Source: Styela clava (taxonomy: Eukaryota; Chordata; Ascidiacea; Stolidobranchia; Styelidae). Taken from it: DNA of 64,000 bases. The notes under the pieces were generated by a model. That model searched no databases, was not told the origin of the DNA, and saw only the letters and a program-made list of their open reading frames with translations. Positions 25,101 through 35,700 of the stretch are shown here, in pieces. The stretch is taken from the NCBI RefSeq assembly GCF_964204865.1, contig NC_135257.1:11926151-11990150 (forward strand), given 5' to 3'. Position 1 is the stretch's first letter. The number at the start of each line of letters is the position of its first letter. The position numbers and the translations under genes are program-made.

Positions 25101-27984
25101 TACAGTTTTCGTTAATTATTATGCCATATCACAGGAACAAAAAGGCTCCATTTTGTAAACCCCAAACAAATATATACTATTATTTAGTTAGCGCTAAGAT
25201 CGAAAAAGATCACAGCAATAATAATAATACAGCAAATCAGTAATAATACAATCTAATGTATGATGTTCAAGAGAGTTGTTTTCAAACTATAGGTGAATTA
25301 AATCAACTGGAAACATTTACAGCAAACTGATGATTTTTCTAATCAGTCTTCTGCCCATTCAGAAAATTAGAATTTGAAATAGATCTTATGGAAGAATTAT
25401 TATTTCAATATAAATTTTTCCAGTAACAATGCTTGCTATTCGTAATCTATTTTTTGATAATATTTATCTGAAGATATTGACCAATTTTTTTCAAATCTAT
25501 TCTTTACCAAAACTATTTCTTTTAGACTTGGCTCAACATTTCTTGGTAAAGGCAAACATTACAGCGATTCGTAGAGTCAGAAAATCTGACAACAATCGTA
25601 TTGGTCGTGCAAGTGGTGCCACTGTGTGTTCTAGAACAGATGAAATTAGAGAAGAAGATATCGGTACTGGAGCCGGTTTGTTTGAGATTCGCAAATTCGG
25701 GGATGAATATTTTACTTTCATTACTGAATGCAAGGATCCGAAGGTATTTTTTGGTCAAAGAAAACAAATCTGTGTTTGTATGCTGTGATATGCTTTAACA
25801 GATGGCGAATTTTACTGAATAAATTATTAATTCTGTCATTAAAAACAGGTTTATTGAATGATTTGAGGTAGAATTTCAAATTTTTGTGCTTTTTAATTGG
25901 TAATAGCTTGTTTAATGTTTTTTCCTTCCATTTCTGCATTTGAATATATAAATTTGTTATTGGTTATTTGCATCCAAAATCAAAGAATAGAAAAAAAAAT
26001 ATTTCTGAAGGATCTCGCTGCTTTTTACCATCAAAACATTTTTCGAAAGTATAAATTTGTTTTCATGTTCCTACAGGCTTGCACTATTCTACTGAGAGGT
26101 GCAAGTAAGGATATTTTGATGGAAGTCGAAAGAAATCTACAAGACGCAATGCAGGTTGTTAGGAATGTCATGGTCGATCCTAAACTTGTTCCTGGAGGAG
26201 GAGCAATTGAAATGGCTGTTTCTCATGTGAGATCATTTTAAAATTATTCGACGTGTTTGTTTTTTGGATGAATTTTTATTGGTATTACTCAATTTATTTT
26301 TAATAAGCAATCTGCATTCTATTTATTTTCCAGCAATTAACTTAATGTCCAAGAGTAAATAAGACAGGTTGGTAAATCCTAATTTTCCTATGAGGAAATA
26401 GTCTTTAAAGCCTTAGAAATCTAAGGGAATGGGGCATTAACAATGATAAAAACTCTGCATCGAAAGTTGCTAATTCGATAACTCGACATTCCCTTCTTAT
26501 TATCCCTTCGTATTTTACTATTCAATATAAATTTCCCCATGTTGTAGAAGCTTGTTTCTGGCGAAATATTATTGTCATGCGTATAAATATATGTATTCAA
26601 CACATTGTTTATCTGTTATTTATAACTCAAATTTGTATTCATTTTGATATATATCTGTGCTATTCTCATCTTTCGTAAGGTGTTGAACATTTTGTGTGTT
26701 TCAGAAATTGGTCGAAAAGGCTAAAACCATGACTGGTGTAGAACAATGGCCATATAGAGCGGTAGCACAATCTCTTGAAGTTATACCAAGAACGCTGATT
26801 CAGAACTGTGGAGCTAGCACAATTCGGAAAATTACTCCATTACGGGTGAGTTATTTTTTTATACAAGAGTCGCAACCAGTGTTGGTGCATCTTACAGGAG
26901 AATGTTTTATGTGTCTTCTCAAAGCACAAAAGTCTGTTCACAAATTCAAGTTGAAAAATTCCCAGACAACTAGCTTAATATGAATTTATTCTGTATTGGA
27001 AGTATGGGGTAGAAAGTATATTAGGATGGTAAATAAAGTAGTACTATATCTATCTATTCATTATTTAAAACTCTGCCTTCAAGGCAAAAGGGAGTTTCAT
27101 ATATTTTCTGTGTATCTGGTAATAGCCTGTGAGCGGAGTGCGAAATAGTAGAGTTGTAGCTCTGTTAATAAGGCGCTCCAGAAGTGTGTGTACCAATATG
27201 GGGGTAACTAATTTTGTTGTAACTAATAAGTTGTGTAAAGGGACTGAAACGTGTGGGCAGGGGTATATTCACTTAGCTAACACAGACAGTCCCCGAACTC
27301 GTAATAGAACTAAAAAAAGGAAACTGAATAAAATTATGGCCTAACCCTAACCTGGTACACACACTTCGGGAGTACCTTTAATAATAATATATCACACTTT
27401 TTCAAGTTATATTTCTACACTATGAGATATTTGTCTTATTCAGTGAACCTATTTGCCTGGGTAAAAATGAGGTATTCTGGGATTTTTGTCTTATTAATTT
27501 TAATATTTTATTCTGTTATAGGCGAAACACACAGTTGCTGGCAATCATACTTGGGGTGTGAACGGAGAGACTGGAGATGTTGTTGACATGAATGAGTTTC
27601 AAATATGGGAGGCTCTTTCAGTAAAACTGCAAACTTATAAGACTGCAATGGAGGTTTGTATTTGAGACAACTGGGATTATTAAAACACAAACTGCACCAA
27701 TTGCTTTCAAATTTACAAGCGGGATCTGTTATTTCACCTAAAACTTTGATGTTTATTTTCAATCGTGTGAACACAAATTTGATATTTGACCCACCTGTCC
27801 GGTTATCGAAGCATTGTTCTCTTTTTATTTCCCTCCGCAGTTTTCAGGCTTCATGGAAGCAATTGGCAATACAGCATTGTATTTTACAATAAAAATCTTA
27901 ACCATGTTTTCATTTATGCAGACGGCTATGCTATTGCTTCGAATTGATGACATTGTTTCCGGAACAAAGAAGCAGGAACAGTAG
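19167..27984 (+). CDS. CCT3: T-complex protein 1 subunit gamma (chaperonin TRiC/CCT)
   Basis: Subunit of the cytosolic ATP-dependent TRiC/CCT ring that folds actin, tubulin and other clients. Thirteen exons in phase: 19167-19191, 19634-19746, 20713-20781, 21212-21302, 21768-21885, 22383-22575, 24330-24479, 24944-25076, 25526-25743, 26077-26226, 26705-26845, 27522-27653, 27922-27984, giving 531 residues (human 545; the C-terminal tail is shorter, ending KKQEQ). Group II chaperonin motifs are present: [31 protein letters not shown] with the catalytic Asp, the apical [50 protein letters not shown], and [10 protein letters not shown]. The first coding exon is only 25 nt. Introns hold hAT elements (20036, 23168), a tandem repeat (20417) and a MITE (27172). 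Head-to-head with AAAS. Confidence 0.97.
20036..20347. mobile_element. 312-bp hAT MITE in CCT3 intron 2
   Basis: Inverted ends CAGTGATTCTCAAAC and CAGTGGTTCTCAAAC (right, complement). Perfect 8-bp duplication ATCTATAT at 20028-20035 and 20348-20355. Non-coding. Confidence 0.9.
20417..20628 (+). repeat. Tandem repeat, ~87-bp unit x 2.4, in CCT3 intron 2
   Basis: Units 20417-20503, 20504-20589 and a partial third to about 20628 share CTTGTTTTGAGTGAAGCC and GTAGCTTCCTAC. Each full unit ends in a pyrimidine-rich TTCCTAC(C/A)TTTCAG, which looks like a 3' splice site. It lies just upstream of exon 3. Confidence 0.85.
23168..24018. mobile_element. 851-bp hAT deletion derivative in CCT3 intron 6
   Basis: Inverted ends CAGTGGTTCCCAACCT, continuing with GCGACCCC words, are flanked by a perfect 8-bp duplication ATCTAGCA (23160-23167 and 24019-24026). 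The element retains an N-terminal transposase fragment on its minus strand and has lost the catalytic part. Confidence 0.92.
23383..23589 (-). pseudogene. BED-type zinc-finger fragment of a hAT transposase
   Basis: The frame reads [17 protein letters not shown], then CVLC, then a H-x4-H pair (CHLETKH), the C2H2 BED-finger layout at the N terminus of Buster/ZBED-like hAT transposases. No catalytic DDE region follows, so it is a relic. It begins from a GTG rather than an ATG in this copy, so translation is unlikely. Confidence 0.75.
27172..27376. mobile_element. 205-bp MITE in CCT3 intron 11
   Basis: Ends GGCGCTCCAGAAGTGTGTG and (inverted) GGTACTCCCGAAGTGTGTG. Near-perfect 8-bp duplication, GTTAATAA left and TTTAATAA right. 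Same family as 14738 and 40250. Confidence 0.85.
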
Positions 27985-28128
27985 CAAGAATCACTGAAAT
28001 CGTGCGGGGATTTGAATTTATCTGCCTGTTATCTGCAGATCAGTGTTCACATCAACTTCTAGTGGATTTTTTCGTGCTTTCGCTGCAAAGTACTGTTCCT
28101 AGGTTTTTCATGAATGTAGCATGCTTCA

Positions 28129-28134
28129 AATAAA
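28129..28134 (+). promoter_or_regulatory. Poly(A) signal of CCT3
   Basis: AATAAA 145 bases after the CCT3 stop. Confidence 0.7.
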
Positions 28135-28280
28135 ATTTGTACTATGGAATTCTTATGTTTGGTGATTTATAGTGTACTTCGTGAAGTTGTTTTTGAATAC
28201 TGGGTCGAGTTTCTTGGTTGAATTGCTTGGGTGAGGATGTTGTTGAATGGCGCACAGAGGATCATGACTTTTTTTTGGAC

Positions 28281-28357
28281 CTCCAGAAGTATGCGCACAA
28301 CCTGAACATAGCATGTGTGTACCGGTTAGGATTCAGGTTGTGCGCATACTTCTGGAG
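28281..28357. repeat. Perfect 26-bp inverted repeat (hairpin)
   Basis: Arms 28281-28306 and 28332-28357 are exact reverse complements (CTCCAGAAGTATGCGCAC...), loop 25 nt. The outer arm matches the termini of the local MITE family, so it is probably a miniature derivative. Confidence 0.9.
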
Positions 28358-28835
28358 CACCCTTTTTTTTCGTTTATTTTGCCTCTAACGGTGACCGATC
28401 GGCAATAAGTCAACTATGGTGCACCGATTGGATTTTTGACGTCTCCCGGGACATCCTTCTTCGCGTAGCAGGGTTTTTGGGCATGGTTGAAGACACTGGC
28501 TCGTTTTCGCGATCTTGCACGCAATTTTTCGTTTTGTAGTTTTATTTTCCAGAATTTAGGTATAAATCTGATAGCTCATCTGTCATTTTGTCTTCCGAGA
28601 AGTTTCATCCATCAAACATTATTCTCGGAAAAGCTGTGATAGGCTCTGGATAGGTAAAATTATCTATCTGTAACTTGGCCGATAATTGAACGTTAGGAAT
28701 TTAATAAAGACAATGTAAGCGAGAAAATACTCTCAAAATAAACGTCGACGATGTTTAAGAATCGAAAGAATTTTTTTGAGGCTCGTCGGTTGGCATAATT
28801 GCTGATCGCGCCGCTGATTACTCTGCATTGTTCCC

Positions 28836-28925
28836 ACACCGGATGAGAGGCCGTTGTTCGGCATACGATTGAGCTCTCTTATCCGCATTCCTCTTCCTAG
28901 GGATAAATACGCAAATCTTGTCCTA
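28836..28925 (+). mobile_element. SINE 3' fragment
   Basis: GATGAGAGGCCGTTGTTCGGCATACGATT-type body and TTATCCGCATTCCTCTTCC then a TCTTGTCCTAT tail match the 3' half of the SINE at 16399. The head is missing. Confidence 0.6.
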
Positions 28926-29746
28926 TGTCAAGGGTCGGAAAACCATCCATTGCCGGTATAGAACTGAGAAAAGACTATACTGTCTGTTGCTATCAATTTC
29001 AATTTTAGCCCCGATATAACATTTTAAAGACAAAAAATTTAACTTTTTCTCTTCTCCACTTCCAGTTGAAACAGCGGTTATGCGGTCCTCTGAATCTGCT
29101 CTACACACACCAATTCTCTCCAACACATTATTTTAGAATGTAAACAAAAAATGACAGCTTCTTTTTTAAATTTACATTTAATTTACAGAATAACATAAAC
29201 ATAAAGTAAGGCAAAATGTCTACCAGTAGACGAAGTTGTTACGCTATTTCCAAGAGATTGCAGAAGTATATTGTGGATATACGGCTAACTGACCTCTCAC
29301 CAAAGAGTTTTGGAGTCGAATATACGCCTATTATCACCTATTCTATCTTACATAGCCTATACATAAAACATTCAAGGGCCAAGCTCATGGGGCCCGCCAC
29401 CATGATATTAAGAAAAATCTTCTGCTCAGATATTTTTGAATCAGATGTCCACAATTTGTGAAGTTGAACAAATTGTTAATTTCAAGACCACGTATATTTT
29501 TACACTTATTATATGGTAACAAAGAAAATCATACAATAAAAGAGTTCAATAAAACGAGAGGAGAAGCAAATAAATTACATAGTTCAGTTGGAGTCTCCAG
29601 TTATCACAATGGAACGATATTCTTCGTCGAGTCTTTACACTGGTCTCAGTTTATCATTGACACCAATCACAACTGTTTTCGGAGAATGCGATTGCCTGCG
29701 AGTCATTAGGAATATAATGACTCGTAGACTACATGCTAGGATAGCT

Positions 29747-32700
29747 TTAAATACCGTTGACGGCATTTGGTTCTTGGCAGGATAATTCGTCATTGTGAAG
29801 ACTAGTTGAACTGTATTCTCTGGCAACGGGTCTGGCTTTCGCCAATTGAGGAACTTTCACCGTTACTGTCTTTGTGTCAGAATATTCATTAATAGCAGCT
29901 TTTCCCCTATAGTGAAAAATTAATTAATATAATAAGCCGACAATTTAGGTACATAGTTGAGAGGGTATTTTGTAGAAAGCTCCACCCCTAATGCAAAAAT
30001 GTGAGATCTGAGAAAACACTAACTGGATGGCTACTATTTTTTTTTGAGCGGTGGCGGGGATGTTGTTTTTTGGGTGGGGGCTTTCTACAAAAGATCCCGA
30101 AAAGATAATGTTAAGGATGGTATTTTCTGTCGTGATATGATCATATTGTACTTGTGACAGTAATAACACAATACTCACATTTCTTTTCCTTTCCCGGAAA
30201 TTTTACATCCGCCGAATGGTGTCTGGGCAGCAAACGCATTGAAGCAATTGATCCTACGAAAAAATATTTATAATTAATTTAAAATAAATTTGTATATACC
30301 GATAATCCTGGAGACGCAACCTTTCCAATAGTACGTTGATCAATGATGTTGCCGTCTACCTACCAAACTGTCCCGTTTTCTAGTTCGTTTGCTACTTCAA
30401 ATGCGGTCGTTATATCATTTGTGAATACGCCAGCAACTAGACCGTAAGGAGTGTCATTGGCTCTCTGAATAACTTCGTTCAGTGTGCTGAATTTGAAAAT
30501 GCATTGCACTGGTCCAAAAATCTAAACATGAATAAAAATACCACAATTAAAATAAAGACAATGGAAATTTTGATGTCGAGATTTACTGAAACGCCAAGCG
30601 ATTAAAAACTGACAAATAGCCAAGAATAGAAAATATACCAAAAAACTAGTTTGTGAATGGAATGTTATTCCCTCTACATCGCTATAATTCAAATCACAAC
30701 TTTAAGATTATGTGGCTTTTGCCCCATGCCATTTATTACATTTTCGCCAGCGGTTTGAGAAACAATAAGGTAGCTTTCGAAAAAAAAAAGGAAAAAAAGT
30801 GATACAAAACGTGATTGTAATTATTTTTATCAACTTCATCAAGGTTGAAATATAATGATTTTAAGGTTTGAATGTAAATGAAATATAATAATTTTATATT
30901 ATGATACCAATCACTGAAATATAACAAAACGATTCATATATGTACATTTCGTGTCTCATAAACAAGAAATGTCAAGAAAGGAGTAAAGAGACAAGAAGTT
31001 ACCTCTTCTTTTGCTATGGTCATATGATCTTTGACGTCTGAAAACACTGTCGGTTGTATGTAAAGACCTTTTTCTCCGTGTCTGTAGCCACCACACTCAA
31101 GTTTTGCACCTTCTTTTATGCCCGTTTGAATCAAATTCAAAATTCTGTCAAAGTGATCTTGGCTTATCTGTAAACCAAAATATATGTTTGTCTTCAAATT
31201 TATTGCACCAAATCTAGAGTTCTATACGGAAATTAGCACAATAGATAAACAAATCGCACTCATTTATATATAATATAATCTATTAACTACGATATGTAAA
31301 AACCCCGTTATTGTAAATCTGAACCGTCACTTGCGATAATGTCGAGTGCAGTTGAGAGCTAATGAATTGTTGCAATGTATATTCTACTATCAACAGTATG
31401 CACTGCTGCATTTTTGTCAAGTTCGAAACAACCAATTAAATTTCATGTCGGAAGGTGGCAGTGGCGACATGCCGCGACGGTCGCCTTGAAATGCGATCAG
31501 TCACGAGGAAACCGAAGGCTGTGAGGTGTGTAGTCGAGCGGTACGTGCTGCTGGCTATGCGTTGTCGCTGCGTTGGTTAATTAAAAATTGAGATGGTGTC
31601 GTGTTTATACGCTGAATGTTTCCTACTTGCAGTTTTCTTTCCTCTGTTGCAAGTAGGCGCTAAGAACAAAGGTGGGCTTTATTCGTTTGATGTAAGAGAT
31701 ATTCATAACCAAGTGACTTCGCTTGAACAATATAGAGGAAAGGTAGGTAAATTGTTTGTTTCGGTGATGCATATTTTTCCAGGGACGCGGATACCTTAAT
31801 CTTTATTTTGTTGCATTCAAGATATCGCTTGTTGTTAACGTCGCAAGTGAATGCGGTTACACAGACGAACATTATCGACATTTGACAGAAATATATAACG
31901 AGCTGACCATCGAGAAGAACGAACCGTTTACGGTACTTGCCTTTCCGTGCAACCAATTTGGAAATCAAGAACCAGATAACAATGAGGAAATATTGAAATT
32001 TGCGCAGACGAACTATGCAGCGACGTTTCCCATATTTGGCAAAACAAATGTGGCCGGACGCAATCCTGATCCAATTTATGGGTATATAAAAGGTAAGTCG
32101 GCTTGTAATGATTTTTGTGTCAACTTCTTTTCCTCATATGCTTCGCTAATAACGTGAAAAAGGTACACGCGATTTAGAAAATATTCTTCTTTTAGATAGC
32201 TTTCATTCCGAACCAACTTGGAATTTTTGGAAATATCTCATTGATGAAAAAGGCGTCGTTATCAATGGATGGGGTCCCAGAGTGACCGTTAAAGATATAA
32301 AAGAAAATATAGTTGGGGCGATAAAGAAACTGAAGACGAAGAGTCACGGGGAATTATGATATATATATAAAGTTGAGGCATATACCGTTTCACTTGTCTG
32401 CAGTACCACACCCCTTTTCCGTGTGTTAGGGGAAGAAGCTATCGGAATGGAGCTTTTTTTTGCTTGTTCAGTAGCAATTTTGTTTTGAGTTTTTGTTAAT
32501 GTTTTCGTAAAATTTAGAAACCACTTTATACTTTATTGTCCGTATACAACATCAAGGGAAATTGACAAGGATGTTCAGCTCAATATTTTGGGAAGGTCTT
32601 AGGTCAGTAAACGCTTATACCTGTGGTCCTTGTTCGCAAAACAGTTCGAACGGTGACGTGACAACTCGCCGACTAGCTCTTGCCACACTCTTTGCCACGA

Positions 32701-35700
32701 ACTCTTCATAAATATCTTCATGAACGAAAGTCCGTGACCCTGCTGTGCACATTTGTCCTTGATTCATGAACACTGCCTGATGAGCTTGTTCTACGGCAAC
32801 ATCCACTAAACACGAAAAAACAAAAGTATATATTATATATAGTATGGCGTGTTGTACCAACCAATGCGGGCGGACATCTATTGAATTCTCAGTTATCACC
32901 ATTCCTATGATGAAAAAACGATAAATGCTACGCGGTATATTCTAAAGCTATCCAATTTACAGGAGTTGCCATGTAAAAGGACCAGCTTCGATCTGCTAAA
33001 TATACTTGTGCAACAGTTTTATATTACAGATCGGTGAACAGTGATTTCGTTTTCCCGAAGTGGAATTGATAAAACACAATTATGTGACTTCTTTTCACCT
33101 TATCACATTTTCGATCAAGTCTGGGGCGTGGGTAAATTGGAGGCCCAATGATCAAAATTGCAATTTTATTACTCTTACCGTCGGCGTCTGGAAGAATGAT
33201 GTTTGGATTATTTCCAGATAATTCGAGGCTGACTTTCTTCAAATTGCTCTTCGTGGCAGCTTCTTCAATAAGTCTCCCCACCTGTCAACATAATGGCAAT
33301 CATGCAATCGTCTGTTTATCTCTCATAGCAGACATATCTGATTTCGTAATAGCGACGAAAGATATCCGGACAATTTCATTATTGTGGTGAACTGATAGGC
33401 AGGTCTCGTTGTTATCTGAAATCCTTTTCTAAATCGGTAACGTTACTCATATTTTTGATAGGGGAAGTAGGTGGTACGATTATTTACGCATTTAAAAAAG
33501 GTTGTGTATCTATTTTTCAATTTCCTTAAACATGTAGTAAAATACTGTATTCCAAATTAATAGCACATTTGGGGCTCGTATTTACAGTCTGCTAACGACC
33601 TATCCCCATTTTGTCATTAAGTCAGTCAATGTGTTTTTGGTTCCCAACCATCGATTTTAATTGTCTTGTCCAAATACCTTCACTGATCCGGTGAATGAAA
33701 CTTTGTTGACGTCTTTGTGTGCTGCAATCGCCGCGCCTGTTTTTCCTGCTCCGGGCACAACATTGATAACTCCAGCGGGAAACCCAGCCTCTTGAGCCAA
33801 CGACGCGACAAATAGAGTGGATAGCGGTGTGTATTCTGATGGTTTTACGACGACGGTGTTACCGCAACAAAGAGCAGGTCCAAGTTTCATTGCCAGTGAT
33901 ATTAATGGCATGTTCCACTGCAAAAGAGTGATGTTTTATGAAGCTGACCACGGTACACTAACACTAGTTGCTTAACCAGGGAAGAAGATAGATCTTTAGA
34001 GAGCGAATTGCTGTACTTACCGGTACAATTAATCCACATACTCCCAACGGCAGCACTTTTGTGTAACTGAGATATTCGCCATCCATTGGCAATGTTTTAC
34101 CGTGGATTTTGTCTGTCCAACCGGCATAGTAGCGTATAATCTTCGAAATGCCCAGTGTGTCCATGAAAAACGTATGCGTATACGGTTTTCCGCTATCCAT
34201 GCTCTCTAGACACTGAAAATATAGAGGTATTTCATGATATAAAAAAAATTCAAAGCAAATATGCATTCCTTCACGAGTCGCATTCTATACTTACAGCTAA
34301 ATAGTATTTGTTTTCGTCTATCTTGTCGGCTAGTTTATTCATCAATGCGCCCCTGTCGGAGGCATCCATTCTCCTCCAAGAAGCAGCAGCGAACGCACGC
34401 TTTGCAGCTTGTACAGCCTTATCAACATCAGCCTATAAATTATCATTGAAGTGAGATTGAGTGAAAACGTGGCGTTTTATTCATATTAACAATGATATAA
34501 TTGAGTATGTACTACGTACTTTGCACATTGGCATAAAATGCAAGCATTACGATAACTTTTTAAAACTTCGTTACTCTAAGTTGTTGCACTTACATCACTT
34601 GCGAGGGAAACATCGGCTGTGATTTTTTCAGTTGAGGGACACTTCGTGGGGAAAGTTTTGCCGCCTTCGGAGTCCACCCACTCGTTGTTGATAAACAGCT
34701 GTATAGATAATAAAATCGTTATGTCATGGAAGAGCAAACTCAGTTAACGACAACGCATAAAATAAATTGAAATTGTTGGCGGGAGGTATATCACTTTTCA
34801 CTTTATTAGCGCACGATATCTTTAAAAATCCCCTCCTACTCTTTTATCAGAGTTGACGAAAGGTGGGTGGACGATTTCGTATATTATATTATGCTAACTT
34901 ACCATGCCAATATTATTACATTATGAAGATTACGAACAGTAAGATAATCGCGATCTCAATGACAAATGTGGTTCTGGACTCTCTCAGAGTACATGGTATT
35001 TTCGTTAAGCGTATGATCGCACCAAGTTCTTTAATTAATCAAATACCACGGAAAAACAACATATTTGAGGATTGCTAACACGTCATATTTCAGATATTAC
35101 GCGGTAAATGCTACATGTTATGCGGCAGTAAGTTGTGTAAGAACGCGATACTATCTTCAAAATTGACAATAATTGCTGTTATGACACACCTTTCTTTGCT
35201 TCAGAAATAGACTTTTTTTGATATAATGTTGCAAATTTGTAATGCAATCTGCCTTTTCATCGTATTTTCATGAAGTATGATATTGTTCACTAGTGGCTTT
35301 TGTGTGGTTTTATTTCCTAGCTGGTGTAACTATAATTTATGTCAGATTGTGAGAAGTCAATCAATAACTGGCGTAATAATACAGGGATTCAAGCTGGGTC
35401 TTGTTTTCATCCCTCAATAAATTTAAATATGTTTCAAACTCTTTCTGTTTGCTATTTGTGGAACACGCTACAACGACCAGATTTCTCAGCCAAATATAAT
35501 TGACAATTTGTGATCATCTCATGGGATAATTTACCACATAAATGGGGTACCTACGTATCACAGGGTCACCTCAAAATTTCGAAACATTTGGGCCGATTCA
35601 GGTTTTAAACTATTTTGTGGATCACGTGATCCGGGCCTTTCATGATGTATAAGAATAGTTAGGTATTTATTTTTTTTCTAGTCGTTAGAAATAAGACGAG

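Larger units (their letters stand above)
27985..29746. other. Tail-to-tail intergenic region, CCT3 and ALDH1A 3' flanks
   Basis: Contains the CCT3 poly(A) signal (28129), a short perfect inverted repeat (28281-28357), a SINE tail (28836-28925) and AT-rich sequence. ORFs of 60-83 codons at 28.9-29.7 kb are unrecognised and likely chance or 3' UTR. Confidence 0.5.

Noticed and set aside
29216-29785. Three overlapping plus-strand ORFs as small genes
   Set aside because: They are unrecognised, and the last overlaps the ALDH1A terminal exon in antisense. Likely ALDH1A 3' flank.
31003-33917. Altered ALDH motifs (LELSGNNP and QGQMCTAG instead of LELGGKSP and QGQCCTAG) as a sign of an inactive enzyme
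   Set aside because: Catalytic Glu and Cys are both kept, and the changes fall within the residues allowed by the general ALDH active-site signatures.
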